The translations under genes were made by a program, and so were the position numbers. From NCBI RefSeq assembly GCF_014837245.1, contig NZ_JACYFU010000001.1:1116001-1180000 (forward strand): a stretch of 64,000 nt of DNA, written 5' to 3'. Positions 24,920 through 34,525 of this stretch are shown in pieces (the first letter of the stretch is position 1; the number at the start of each line of letters is the position of its first letter). The notes under the pieces are model-generated. The model did no database searches and had not been told where the DNA came from. It saw nothing but the letters and a program-made list of their open reading frames with translations. Origin of the DNA: Devosia oryzisoli. Its GTDB lineage: Bacteria; Pseudomonadota; Alphaproteobacteria; Rhizobiales; Devosiaceae.

Positions 24920-26425
24920 ATGGACCTTTTCTCCTCTCTTGGCCTCGGCTTTTCCGTTGCCCTCGATCCGTTCAACGTCTTCTACTGTTTCGTAGGCGTT
25001 CTCCTTGGGACATTGGTGGGTGTGCTGCCGGGGATCGGGCCGACGGCCACGATCGCCATGCTTCTGCCAATAACGTTCAGCCTGAACCCAGAGACAGCGC
25101 TGATCATGCTCGCGGGCATCTACTATGGCGCGCAATATGGCGGCTCGACCACCGCCATCCTGATCAATTTGCCGGGCGAGTCGTCGGCGGCAGTGACAGC
25201 CATCGATGGCTACCAGATGGCCCGCCAGGGTCGCGCCGGCCCGGCCCTTGCGGCTGCGGCCCTCGGCTCCTTCTTCGCCGGCTCCGTGGCGACCTTCCTG
25301 CTGGCCGCGTTTGCCCCGCCATTGGCGCGGGCCGCCCTGAGCTTCGGATCGCCTGAATACTTCTCCCTCATCGTCCTGGGCCTGCTTGTGTCCATTGCGC
25401 TTGCGCACGGATCGATCCTCAAGGCCCTGGCGATGATCGTGCTGGGCCTGCTGCTCGGCATGGTGGGGCAGGATATCTATACCGGGACGCCTCGGTTCAC
25501 GTTCGGGCTGCGCGAACTGTTTGGTGGTCTCAATTTCGTTGCCCTGGCGGTCGGCGTGTTCGGCATCGCCGAAATCCTGCGCAATCTGGAGAATGAGCGG
25601 GAACGCGAGGTGGGCGTCAAGGCAGTCAAGAACCTGTGGCTGACGCGGGACGACTTCCGCCGCATCGCCGCTCCGGTGCTTCGAGGCACGGTGATCGGAT
25701 CGCTTCTGGGCATTCTTCCGGGCGGCGGCCACATCCTCTCCGCCTTCGCGTCCTATTCCGCAGAAAAGCGTCTCTCCAAGCATCCGGAGCAGTTCGGCAA
25801 GGGCGCGATCGAGGGCGTTGCCGGACCTGAGTCTGCGAACAATGCCGCAGCGCAGACGTCCTTCATTCCGCTGATGACGCTCGGTATCCCGGCGCACCCG
25901 GTCATGGCGCTGATGATTGGAGCCTTCATCCTCCAGGGCATCACCCCTGGCCCCAACGTCATCAACGAACAGCCGGCACTGTTCTGGGGCATCATCGCGT
26001 CCATGTGGGTCGGCAACCTGCTCCTGGTTATCCTGAACCTGCCGCTGGTCGGGTTGTGGGTAAAGATGCTGTCCATCCCCTACCGCGTCCTGTTCCCCGC
26101 GATCGTGCTGTTCGCCTGTATCGGCACGTTGTCGATCAACCAGAACATCTTTGACATCTACGCCATCGCCTTCTTCGGCCTCGTGGGCTACCTGCTGATC
26201 CGCTTCGGATGCGAGCCGGCCCCGCTGCTCCTCGGTTTTGTGCTGGGGCCACTGCTGGAAGAGCATTTGCGGCGCGCGATGATCATCTCGCGGGGCGACC
26301 CCATGGTGTTCGTGGAGCGTCCGATCTCGGCGGCGCTTCTGGCGCTGGCCCTGGCGGCCGTACTGATCGCCGTGCTGCCCAACATCCGCAGGAAGCGCCA
26401 GGAAGTCTTTGTAGAGGACGACTGA
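24920..26425 (+). CDS. tctA: Tripartite tricarboxylate transporter large membrane subunit (TctA)
   Basis: A 501-residue protein with about twelve membrane helices, the normal TctA length. The conserved repeats GVLPGIGPTATIAMLLP and GILPGGGHILSAFASY are both present, along with YYGAQYGGSTTAILINLPGE, the family's most conserved segment. It forms the translocation path driven by the ion gradient, with TctB, fed by periplasmic TctC. It is the last gene of the operon and is convergent with crcB. Confidence 0.93.
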   Translation: MDLFSSLGLGFSVALDPFNVFYCFVGVLLGTLVGVLPGIGPTATIAMLLPITFSLNPETALIMLAGIYYGAQYGGSTTAILINLPGESSAAVTAIDGYQMARQGRAGPALAAAALGSFFAGSVATFLLAAFAPPLARAALSFGSPEYFSLIVLGLLVSIALAHGSILKALAMIVLGLLLGMVGQDIYTGTPRFTFGLRELFGGLNFVALAVGVFGIAEILRNLENEREREVGVKAVKNLWLTRDDFRRIAAPVLRGTVIGSLLGILPGGGHILSAFASYSAEKRLSKHPEQFGKGAIEGVAGPESANNAAAQTSFIPLMTLGIPAHPVMALMIGAFILQGITPGPNVINEQPALFWGIIASMWVGNLLLVILNLPLVGLWVKMLSIPYRVLFPAIVLFACIGTLSINQNIFDIYAIAFFGLVGYLLIRFGCEPAPLLLGFVLGPLLEEHLRRAMIISRGDPMVFVERPISAALLALALAAVLIAVLPNIRRKRQEVFVEDD

Positions 26426-26461
26426 TCAATCTGCAAGGGGGCAGCCACGCTGCCTCCTGGC

Positions 26462-26845
26462 TCACTGGGCACCCAGCAGCATCCGAGTAAGGGCCACACC
26501 GGCAATGAAGGCAGCGATGCCGCCGGCCACCGAGAGCGTCAGGTAAAAAATGGCCATCAGCCATTCCTGACGCTCGATCATGCCCATCGCATCGAGCGTG
26601 AAGGTGGAAAACGTCGTAAAGCCTCCGAGGACGCCGGTTGTGAGAAACAGGCGCGTTGACTGAGGCAAGCCCGCGCGTGCCGCGAAAAGCTCCATTAGCA
26701 CGGCCATCGCGAAGGAGCCGACGAGGTTGACCGTCAAGGTGCCGAAGGGGAAGTTCAGTCCCCACATCCGGGCGGTCAAAACGTTGGTGCCGTGGCGCAA
26801 CGCGCCACCAAGGCCGGCACCCAAAAATACAAGCACATAGGCCAC
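26462..26845 (-). CDS. crcB: Fluoride ion exporter CrcB/Fluc
   Basis: A 127-residue four-helix membrane protein. Family marks are GAGLGGALRHGTN, FPFGTLTVNLVGSFAMAVLM and the GFTTFSTFTLD segment that lines the fluoride pore and includes the conserved Phe box. I prefer the GTG at 26845 because AAGGTGAG lies 4 bases upstream; another GTG at 26854 is possible, and the frame to 26932 is too long for the family. It exports fluoride as a dimeric channel. I looked for a fluoride riboswitch upstream and found none. Confidence 0.88.
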   Translation of the reverse strand: MAYVLVFLGAGLGGALRHGTNVLTARMWGLNFPFGTLTVNLVGSFAMAVLMELFAARAGLPQSTRLFLTTGVLGGFTTFSTFTLDAMGMIERQEWLMAIFYLTLSVAGGIAAFIAGVALTRMLLGAQ

Positions 26846-26977
26846 AGTACTCACCTTCCGTTCCGCCTTGTACCGAGGCCGTAGAGGCGTGGCAGCAGGC
26901 GGGACGAACAATTTGGTGGTTTCTGCAACCATTTCAAGGGCTTTTGCATTCCTCAGCCACCATCAAGGAGGCAAATC

Positions 26978-27103
26978 ATGCGCTATGGCGAAAAGACCGG
27001 TCTGGAATTCATCGAGGGCTTCGCGATGCTCGCCGGCGCCGTTTGGATCATGGGCGCAGCGTTCGCCATCGCGCTGGCGTGGCTTGGTCACGGCCGGGTC
27101 TGA
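26978..27103 (+). CDS. 41-residue single-span membrane peptide
   Basis: A small gene with a strong ribosome site: AAGGAGG at 26965-26971, then ATG at 26978. The peptide opens MRYGEKTGLEFIEGFA and has one hydrophobic helix (AMLAGAVWIMGAAFAIALAW) ending LGHGRV and a stop at 27101. It lies between crcB and the AraC gene, both on the other strand, so it has its own promoter. The family is not recognised. The evidence is the near-perfect Shine-Dalgarno, the clean membrane helix and the absence of any overlapping gene. Confidence 0.6.
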   Translation: MRYGEKTGLEFIEGFAMLAGAVWIMGAAFAIALAWLGHGRV

Positions 27104-27118
27104 CTTCACAGAAACATA

Positions 27119-28054
27119 TCAGATACGTTGCACCGCTTCCGGCGCCCGGGCCGGAGGCGTGACGGCCGGCCTGCAGCGCACTTCACGCCTGAAATCGCTT
27201 GGTGAGGTCCCAGCGACCTTACGAAATGACTTGTTGAAAGCCGAGAGAGAACCGAAGCCACTATCCATCGCGACTTGCAGAACGTTCGAGTCCTCGCGCA
27301 TGAGAAGAGCCTGCGCGTAAGAGAGACGCATGAGGTTGACGTAGTCGTTCAGCGTCATCCCGGTGAACTTCTTAAAGACCGTCATCGCGTATTTGGGATG
27401 GACGCCCGCGGCCACCGCGATGTCGGTCGAATCGATATCCTCGCGAAAATTGTCAGCGATGTATTCGCAGATGCGGACCACGACTGGTGAGGTGTGGTGG
27501 TCGAACTCTGCACTATCCCGCACGAGCCCTGGGTCTGGCAGCAGCAAGAACGGATCAAAGCGGATCCGCTCGAGACGCAGAAGCAGTTCATCCACCGCCA
27601 GATTCGCTTTCATCGCGTCTCCGGCCCGAGCGTACTCGTTCCATCGCGCGAAATTGACCGGGTCAGAGGCGTCCGTCGCCCGCGACAGGAGGGTCGCGCC
27701 CTGCATGAGCCGCGCTTGCAGTTCCGAGGGCAGACGCAAACGGAAAAAATGCACCAGGGGAAGATGCCCGCCGGTGTAGAGCAGATCTTCCGAGCAGTCG
27801 TCGAGCCAGTGCGGCAGCCCGCCCCAGAAAAGGGCGAGATCGCCGGCCTGAAACGTTGCCTCGTGCCCACTCATGCGATAATGCGCCCAGCCGCGAACGA
27901 TGTAGTTGACCTCAACCTGGGCGTGCCAATGCGGGGCCCGCATGACCAGCGGGGTGGCGTGGAACATCGACAGTTCCGTCGGCAAGCGCTCAACACCGTT
28001 GGCTGCCGGCTCATAATAGGCGCGTGGTGCCATCTTACTTTCCGCCAATTTCAC
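27119..28054 (-). CDS. AraC-family regulator of the adjacent sugar ABC operon
   Basis: A 311-residue regulator. The N-terminal cupin sensor domain has MRAPHWHAQVEVNYIVRGWA and FQAGDLALFWGGLPHWL. The C-terminal double helix-turn-helix spans about residues 190-290, with STDIAVAAGVHPKYAMTVFK and the signature VAMDSGFGSLSAFNKSFRKV. It is transcribed away from the carbohydrate ABC operon that starts 84 bases from its ATG, so the shared region should contain its operator. MelR-like regulators of this type usually activate in the presence of the transported sugar; the inducer is unknown here. Confidence 0.9.
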   Translation of the reverse strand: MKLAESKMAPRAYYEPAANGVERLPTELSMFHATPLVMRAPHWHAQVEVNYIVRGWAHYRMSGHEATFQAGDLALFWGGLPHWLDDCSEDLLYTGGHLPLVHFFRLRLPSELQARLMQGATLLSRATDASDPVNFARWNEYARAGDAMKANLAVDELLLRLERIRFDPFLLLPDPGLVRDSAEFDHHTSPVVVRICEYIADNFREDIDSTDIAVAAGVHPKYAMTVFKKFTGMTLNDYVNLMRLSYAQALLMREDSNVLQVAMDSGFGSLSAFNKSFRKVAGTSPSDFRREVRCRPAVTPPARAPEAVQRI

Positions 28055-28138
28055 ATGCCCAATGAGAGTGACGGCCCTAACTGGTCAGATAGCTTAGGGA
28101 GCGCTCAGAGGAAGAGCAAATGAAAAGGGAGGAACTTC

Positions 28139-29413
28139 ATGAACCGCATTGTTTCGCGGCATAATCGCCTGCTGGGCGTGGCGCTTGCTGGCATCAGCCT
28201 GGTGAGCGTTGCCGCCGCATCGGCCGGCGAGATTTCGGTCTGGGTTTGGGACAAGGCCTTCAACGGCGACACCATGCGCGAGGCCGGTGAAATCTATACC
28301 AAAGATCACCCGGACACGACCTTCAACGTCGACGACACCGCGAGCCAGGACGACATCCGGGCCAAGCTGCAGACGCAATTGCTGGCCGGCAGCACCGAGG
28401 GGCTGCCCGACATCGTCCTTATCCAGGATGACGTTGCCCAGAAATACCTGCAGTCCTTCCCCGGCGCGTTCGAGCCGCTTTCGGATTCGGTCGATATGTC
28501 CGTCTTCGCGCCCTACAAGGTAGCCGCCGCGACCTTTGACGGAAAATCTTACTCCATTCCGTTCGACTCTGGCGTAACCGGGCTCTTCTACCGTTCCGAC
28601 TACCTCGAAGAAGCCGGCTTTACGCCGGAAGATCTCGAGAACATCACCTGGGACCGATTGATCGAGATCGGCCAGACCATCAAGGAGAAGACCGGGCACC
28701 AGCTTCTCGACCTCGACCTCAATGACACCGGCCTTATCCGCATGATGATGCAGTCGGCCGGCGAGTGGTACTTCAACGAGGATGGCAGCCTCAACATCAC
28801 CGACAACGCCGCCCTCAAGAAGGCGCTCGAGACCTACGCCAAGTTCTACCAGGCGGACCTCGTCAAGCCGGTATCCGGTTGGGCTGAATACACAGGCGCC
28901 TTCACCTCTGGCGAAGTTGCCATGGTGCCCGTCGGTGTCTGGATCACGGCGACAATCAAGGCCAATGCCGACCAATCCGGCAAGTGGGGCGTCGCGCCCA
29001 TCCCGCGCATGGACCTCGAAGGCTCCGTCAACGCCTCCAACCAAGGCGGCTCGAGTTGGTACCTGCTGTCCTCCTCGGACAACAAGGAGGAAGCCATCGA
29101 CTTCTTCAAGACCGTGTGGGCCGGCAACGAGGATTTCTACCAGGACATCCTGATCAAGCGCGGCGCCGTGGGATCGCTGCTGTCGGCGCGGGAAGGCGAG
29201 GCCTACAAGGCAACGGACGAGTTCTTCGGCGGTCAGCCCGTGTGGCAGAACTTCTCCACCTGGCTGGGACAGATCCCCAGCGTCGACTACGGCACCTTCA
29301 CGGCTGAAGTTGACGCGGCCGTGGCGTCGCAGCTGCCAGGCATCATCCAGGGCGGCGACATCGACGCGGCTCTCCAGGCGGTCAGCGACCAGGCTCAGCA
29401 GCAGATGCAGTAA
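28139..29413 (+). CDS. Carbohydrate ABC transporter substrate-binding protein
   Basis: A 424-residue periplasmic receptor of the family 1 (MalE/UgpB-like) type. The signal peptide ends at about residue 29 (AAASAGE). The mature protein begins ISVWVWDKAFNG and has ADDTAS-type early repeats, IPFDSGVTGLFYRSDYLEEA, AGEWYFNEDGSL and YTGAFTSGEVAMVPVGVWIT, all typical of this cluster. A GGGAGG precedes the ATG. It delivers a sugar or oligosaccharide to the two permeases encoded downstream. Ligand identity cannot be inferred. Confidence 0.92.
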   Translation: MNRIVSRHNRLLGVALAGISLVSVAAASAGEISVWVWDKAFNGDTMREAGEIYTKDHPDTTFNVDDTASQDDIRAKLQTQLLAGSTEGLPDIVLIQDDVAQKYLQSFPGAFEPLSDSVDMSVFAPYKVAAATFDGKSYSIPFDSGVTGLFYRSDYLEEAGFTPEDLENITWDRLIEIGQTIKEKTGHQLLDLDLNDTGLIRMMMQSAGEWYFNEDGSLNITDNAALKKALETYAKFYQADLVKPVSGWAEYTGAFTSGEVAMVPVGVWITATIKANADQSGKWGVAPIPRMDLEGSVNASNQGGSSWYLLSSSDNKEEAIDFFKTVWAGNEDFYQDILIKRGAVGSLLSAREGEAYKATDEFFGGQPVWQNFSTWLGQIPSVDYGTFTAEVDAAVASQLPGIIQGGDIDAALQAVSDQAQQQMQ

Positions 29414-29420
29414 TCGGGCG

Positions 29421-29467
29421 GGGAGCGGGCAAACCGCTCCCTCCATCCGGGCGCAATAGCGCCCGGA
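29421..29467 (+). terminator. Twin hairpins between receptor and permease genes
   Basis: Two perfect hairpins lie in tandem just after the receptor gene: GGGAGCGG/CCGCTCCC (29421-29441) and TCCGGGCGC/GCGCCCGGA (29446-29467). Neither is followed by a T-run, so they more likely stabilise the receptor mRNA or cause partial attenuation. Confidence 0.55.
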
Positions 29468-29508
29468 CCCTACTGGCCTTGACATTGCAACACTGGGGAG
29501 GGTGGCAT

Positions 29509-30402
29509 TTGGCACAGGCGCGTCTGGAGCGCAAAGAGCAGATAAACGGCTGGGCATTCGTCGCCCCTGCCCTCGTGCTGCTCGGACTTTTCATGATCTA
29601 TCCGATCGTCTGGTCGCTCTGGATGAGCTTCCAGGTCGGCAAAGGCATGAACCTCAGTTTTGGCGGCTTCGCCAACATCATCCGCCTCACCAAGGACCCG
29701 GTGTTTCTCCGGGCGCTCGGCAACACCTTCACGTTCTTCATCGTGCAGGTGCCGATCATGATCGTGCTCGCGCTGCTGTTCGCGGTGGCGCTGAACGATG
29801 CCACTCTCAGGTTCCGCGGGCTGTTCCGGACCGCGATTTTCGTGCCCTGCGTCACCTCGCTGATTGCATACTCCACTGTCTTCAAGTCGATGTTCGCCAC
29901 CGATGGCATCATCAACCAGACCCTGATGGCGTTGCACCTCATCAGCGGGCCGATCTCGTGGTTCGGCGATCCGTTCTGGGCGAAGGTGGCCATTATCATC
30001 GCCATCACCTGGCGCTGGACCGGCTACAACATGATCTTCTACCTGGCCGCCCTCCAGAACATCGACCGCTCCATCTACGAGGCAGCACGGATCGATGGCG
30101 TACCGGCCTGGGCGCGCTTTCGCTACCTGACCATTCCCATGCTGAAGCCTGTCATCCTGTTCACAACCGTGGTTTCCACCATCGGCACGCTGCAACTGTT
30201 CGACGAGGTCTACAACTTCACCGCGGGAACGGGTGGCCCTTCTGATTCCACAGTTACGCTCTCGCTTTACATCTATAACCTCACGTTCAAGTTCATGCCG
30301 AGTTTCGGCTACTCGGCCACTGTCTCTTGGGTGATCGTGCTGGTGGTCGCCGTGCTGAGCTTCCTACAGTTCCTTGTTGCTCGTGACCGGAGGCGCGCAT
30401 GA
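29509..30402 (+). CDS. Carbohydrate ABC transporter permease 1 (MalF/UgpA-like)
   Basis: A 297-residue protein with six predicted helices. The EAA loop that contacts the ATPase reads YEAARIDGVPAWARFRYLTI. The first helix is WAFVAPALVLLGLFMIYPIV. I chose the TTG at 29509 because GGGGAGGG lies 6 bases upstream; an in-frame TTG at 29479 has no ribosome site. The gene overlaps the second permease by 4 bases (ATGA). It forms the heterodimeric channel with that permease. Confidence 0.9.
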   Translation: MAQARLERKEQINGWAFVAPALVLLGLFMIYPIVWSLWMSFQVGKGMNLSFGGFANIIRLTKDPVFLRALGNTFTFFIVQVPIMIVLALLFAVALNDATLRFRGLFRTAIFVPCVTSLIAYSTVFKSMFATDGIINQTLMALHLISGPISWFGDPFWAKVAIIIAITWRWTGYNMIFYLAALQNIDRSIYEAARIDGVPAWARFRYLTIPMLKPVILFTTVVSTIGTLQLFDEVYNFTAGTGGPSDSTVTLSLYIYNLTFKFMPSFGYSATVSWVIVLVVAVLSFLQFLVARDRRRA

Positions 30403-31211
30403 CCTGGGCAGTTTTCCGGCGTGCGCTCGTCTATGTGCTCCTCAGCATTGCGGCCTTCGTGTCGGTGTTTCCCTTCTTCTGGATGATTATCGGCGCGACG
30501 AACACGTCGGCCGACATCATTCGCGGCAAGACCAGCATTGGCGGCGCCTTGCTGACCAATGCAGCGACCTTCTTCACGCAGGTCGACGCACCGCGCATCT
30601 TCTTCAACTCGGCCTTCATCGCCATCGTCGGCACGGTACTGACGCTGATCATCTCGTCCCTGGCCGGCTACGGCTTCGAGATGTTCCGGTCGCGCTTCCG
30701 GGAGCGCATCTTCGCCCTGCTGCTGCTGCTGCTGTCCATCCCCTTCGCGGCGATGATGGTGCCCCTCTTCGTGATGTTCTCCCAGGCCAAGCTGGTGAAC
30801 ACCTACGTGGCGGTGATCGCCCCGACGGTGGCGTCGATCTTCATCATCTTCTACTTCCGGCAGGCGACGAAGGCGTTTCCGCGCGAGCTTCGGGATGCAG
30901 CCCGCATCGACGGGCTCAGCGAGTGGCAAATCTTCCTCTACGTGTATCTGCCTGTCATGCGGTCCACCTATGCCGCTGCCACGATCATCGTCTTCATGGC
31001 CAACTGGAATAACTACCTCTGGCCGCTGATCGTGCTGCAGACGGCCGACAACAAGACCATCACGCTCATCCTGTCGGCCCTCACCTCTGCCTATACGCCA
31101 GACTACGGGATGCTCCTGTTCGGAACCGTCCTGGCCACGCTTCCCACACTCGTCATTTTCTTCGTGCTCCAGCGCCGCTTCGTCGAAGGCATGCTGGGCG
31201 CGGTCAAATAA
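30399..31211 (+). CDS. Carbohydrate ABC transporter permease 2 (MalG/UgpE-like)
   Basis: A 270-residue six-helix permease. The EAA loop is [20 protein letters not shown] and the conserved region [20 protein letters not shown] precedes it. The N-terminal [20 protein letters not shown] is typical of MalG-type subunits. It begins inside the stop codon of permease 1 and is followed after 11 bases by the ATPase gene, giving a standard operon order. Confidence 0.9.
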   Translation: MTWAVFRRALVYVLLSIAAFVSVFPFFWMIIGATNTSADIIRGKTSIGGALLTNAATFFTQVDAPRIFFNSAFIAIVGTVLTLIISSLAGYGFEMFRSRFRERIFALLLLLLSIPFAAMMVPLFVMFSQAKLVNTYVAVIAPTVASIFIIFYFRQATKAFPRELRDAARIDGLSEWQIFLYVYLPVMRSTYAAATIIVFMANWNNYLWPLIVLQTADNKTITLILSALTSAYTPDYGMLLFGTVLATLPTLVIFFVLQRRFVEGMLGAVK

Positions 31212-31222
31212 GGTCAAGCAAC

Positions 31223-32302
<1,080 letters not shown>

Positions 32303-32330
32303 CACCGCCTCATCATCTTCCAATCACCCT

Positions 32331-32348
32331 GAGGAGCCGGCGGCTCCT
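32331..32348 (+). terminator. Short hairpin between ATPase and reductase genes
   Basis: AGGAGCC and GGCTCCT form a 7-base stem around a 3-base loop, followed by TGGCGAC. There is no T-run. It may be a processing or stabilising structure inside the operon; 37 bases later the reductase fusion begins. Confidence 0.35.
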
Positions 32349-32384
32349 TGGCGACATTCAGCTTCGACCAACAAGGACTACGTC

Positions 32385-34388
32385 ATGTCTCAAAAAATCC
32401 GCTGGGGCATCATTGGCCCCGGTAGCATCGCCAAAGCGTTTCGCGATGGCGTGAAACAGGCCGAGCATGGGGAACTGGTCGCCATCGCGACCCGCAATCC
32501 GGGAAAGCCCGGGCTTGCGGAGGAGTTTCCCGGCGCCCGGATACTGGACGGGTACGAGAGCCTCCTCGCCGACAAAGACGTCGACGCCGTCTACATCGCG
32601 GTGCCGCACACCTTGCACGCCGAGTGGGCCATCAAGGCGGCCGAGGCCGGCAAACACGTGCTGGTTGAAAAGCCGCTGGCGCTTTCCGAGCATGAGGAAG
32701 ACGCCGTGTTCCATGCCCACAAAAAAGCCGGAACCTTCGCTGGTGAAGCGTTCATGTATCGGCTGCACCCGCAGACGGCCCAGCTGATCGACCTGATCAA
32801 CTCCGGCGCCATCGGCGAGGTGCGGATGATCCAGTCGAGCTTCGGCTTCAACATGGGCAGGTTCCAGCCGCAACATCGGCTTTTTGCTTCCGCCCTGGCG
32901 GGCGGCGGTATCATGGACGTTGGTGGCTATCCGGTTTCTATGGCCCGGCTCGTTGCCGGCGTCATCAGCGGCAAGCCATTCGCTGATCCGGTCAAGGTCT
33001 CGGGCACAGCGCGCCTCAACGCTGAAGGCACGGATGACTGCGCCGCGGCCATTCTGACGTTCGAGAACGGTCTGATCGCCGAGGTGTCTTGCGCCGTCAT
33101 GGCCAATCTGGACAACGTGCTGCGGATCCATGGCTCGGAGGGACGCATTGAAGTTCCGGACTTCTGGTTTGCCGGGGGCAACCGTGACCAGGGGCTCGGC
33201 AAGATCGACATCGTCAAGGGCGGCAAGACGGAAACGGTCAGCGTCAACGAGACGGCGCACGTTTATTCCTTCGAGGCCGAGGCTGCGTCCCTGGCCATCA
33301 TCGAGGGCCGCAGCGAGTTTTCCGCGCCGGGCATGACCTGGGCGGACAGCAAGGGCAATGCCCGGGTGCTGGATGCCTGGCGGCGCGACGCCGGTATCGA
33401 GTTCTCCGTCGAAACCTACCAGAACCGGACCAAGACCCTGGACAACCGGACCCTCGGGCCGAACGAGGGCGTCATTCCCAAGCGCTCCATTCCAGGGCTG
33501 GGCAAGCAGGCTTCAGCGGTGGCCCTCGGCTTTGAAGATTTCAGAACCTTCGCCTCGGGCGCCATCCTGCTCGATGCGTTCTGGGAGCGCGGGGGCAACA
33601 TCTTTGACACCGCTTTCGTCTATGGCGCCGGCTACACCGAGAAGCTCTTCGGCCAGTGGCAGAAGAGCCGGGGCGTGCGTGAGCAGGCTGTCCTGATCGG
33701 CAAGGGCGCGCATTCGCCCCTGGTCTACCCGGATGTGATCGGCAAGCAGCTGACGCAGTCTCTCGACCGGTTGCAAACCGACTATGTCGACATCTACTTC
33801 ATGCACCGCGACAATACCGACGTTCCCGTTGGCGAGTTCGTGGATGCCATGGATGCCGAAGTCAAAGCGGGGCGCATACGCGGTCCGTTCGGGGGATCGA
33901 ACTGGACCAAGGAGCGCATGGACGAGGCGATCGCCTATGCCGAGCGCGCCGGCAAGACCAAACCGATGGCGCTAAGCAACAACTTTGCGCTGGCCGAGAT
34001 GCTGGAGCCGATCTGGGCGGGTTGCGTGACCGCGGCGACGCCGGACTTCAAGCAGTGGCTGATCGATCGGCAGGTGACCAATTTCTCGTGGTCGAGCCAG
34101 GCGCGGGGCTTCTTTACCGATCGGGCCGGGCGCGACAAGACGGAGAACGAGGAACTCGTAAGGTGTTGGTATAATGAGCAAAATTTCGGTCGTCGCGACC
34201 GGGCAATCCAGCTTGGCAAGGAACTCGGGCATTCCCCGATCCATATTGCGCTGGCCTATGTGCTTGCCCAGCCCTTCCCCAGCGTGCCGCTGATCGGTCC
34301 ACGGCGGCTGGAGGAACTGGAAGACAGTCTCAAGGCGTTCGACATAAAGCTCACGCCCCAACAGGTGTCGTGGCTCGAGAACGGCTAG
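32385..34388 (+). CDS. Gfo/Idh/MocA oxidoreductase fused to aldo/keto reductase
   Basis: A 667-residue two-domain redox protein. Residues 1-345 form a Gfo/Idh/MocA dehydrogenase: NAD(P) loop GPGSIA at 11-16, catalytic VEKPLAL with K96, and the C-terminal fold with AGGGIMDVGGYPVSMARLV. Residues 346-667 form an aldo/keto reductase with the full tetrad D408 (FDTAFVYG), Y413, K440 (IGKGAHS) and H474 (YFMHRDN), and the NADP-binding end VPLIGPRRLEELEDSLKAF. Each domain is of normal length and looks active. The gene follows the sugar ABC operon by 82 bases and may complete the pathway by oxidising one carbon and reducing another of the imported compound. The substrate is unknown. Confidence 0.9.
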   Translation: MSQKIRWGIIGPGSIAKAFRDGVKQAEHGELVAIATRNPGKPGLAEEFPGARILDGYESLLADKDVDAVYIAVPHTLHAEWAIKAAEAGKHVLVEKPLALSEHEEDAVFHAHKKAGTFAGEAFMYRLHPQTAQLIDLINSGAIGEVRMIQSSFGFNMGRFQPQHRLFASALAGGGIMDVGGYPVSMARLVAGVISGKPFADPVKVSGTARLNAEGTDDCAAAILTFENGLIAEVSCAVMANLDNVLRIHGSEGRIEVPDFWFAGGNRDQGLGKIDIVKGGKTETVSVNETAHVYSFEAEAASLAIIEGRSEFSAPGMTWADSKGNARVLDAWRRDAGIEFSVETYQNRTKTLDNRTLGPNEGVIPKRSIPGLGKQASAVALGFEDFRTFASGAILLDAFWERGGNIFDTAFVYGAGYTEKLFGQWQKSRGVREQAVLIGKGAHSPLVYPDVIGKQLTQSLDRLQTDYVDIYFMHRDNTDVPVGEFVDAMDAEVKAGRIRGPFGGSNWTKERMDEAIAYAERAGKTKPMALSNNFALAEMLEPIWAGCVTAATPDFKQWLIDRQVTNFSWSSQARGFFTDRAGRDKTENEELVRCWYNEQNFGRRDRAIQLGKELGHSPIHIALAYVLAQPFPSVPLIGPRRLEELEDSLKAFDIKLTPQQVSWLENG

Positions 34389-34429
34389 CAGACTGCTAAC
34401 GCTGGCAATGACGTAAGACGCGAGAATGC

Positions 34430-34464
34430 GAAGGCCCTGGTGAAAATCCGGGGCCTTCACATTT
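34430..34464 (+). terminator. Terminator after the reductase fusion
   Basis: GAAGGCCC and GGGCCTTC form an 8-base stem around a 13-base loop that can pair a little further, followed by ACATTTTAC. It lies 42 bases after the stop codon and probably ends the sugar operon. Confidence 0.6.
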
Positions 34465-34499
34465 TACAACTTGCCATACACGCCTTCTGCTTGTAGGCA

Positions 34500-34522
34500 A
34501 AAACCTAAAGATATTAGGTTTT
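34500..34522. promoter_or_regulatory. Perfect palindrome at the TetR start codon (operator)
   Basis: AAAACCTAA, 5 bases, TTAGGTTTT: a perfect 9-base inverted repeat ending 3 bases before the regulator's ATG. It is markedly AT-rich against the surroundings. The position would let the TetR-like protein block its own promoter or translation start. No separate Shine-Dalgarno fits between it and the ATG. Confidence 0.7.
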
Positions 34523-34525
34523 GTG

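Noticed and set aside
24770..26266. 498-codon frame opposite tctA
   Set aside because: Antisense shadow with biased charged composition; tctA motifs are complete.
26846..26960. Possible fluoride riboswitch before crcB
   Set aside because: The conserved GGNGATGG and GTTCGCC blocks of the crcB motif are absent on the relevant strand.
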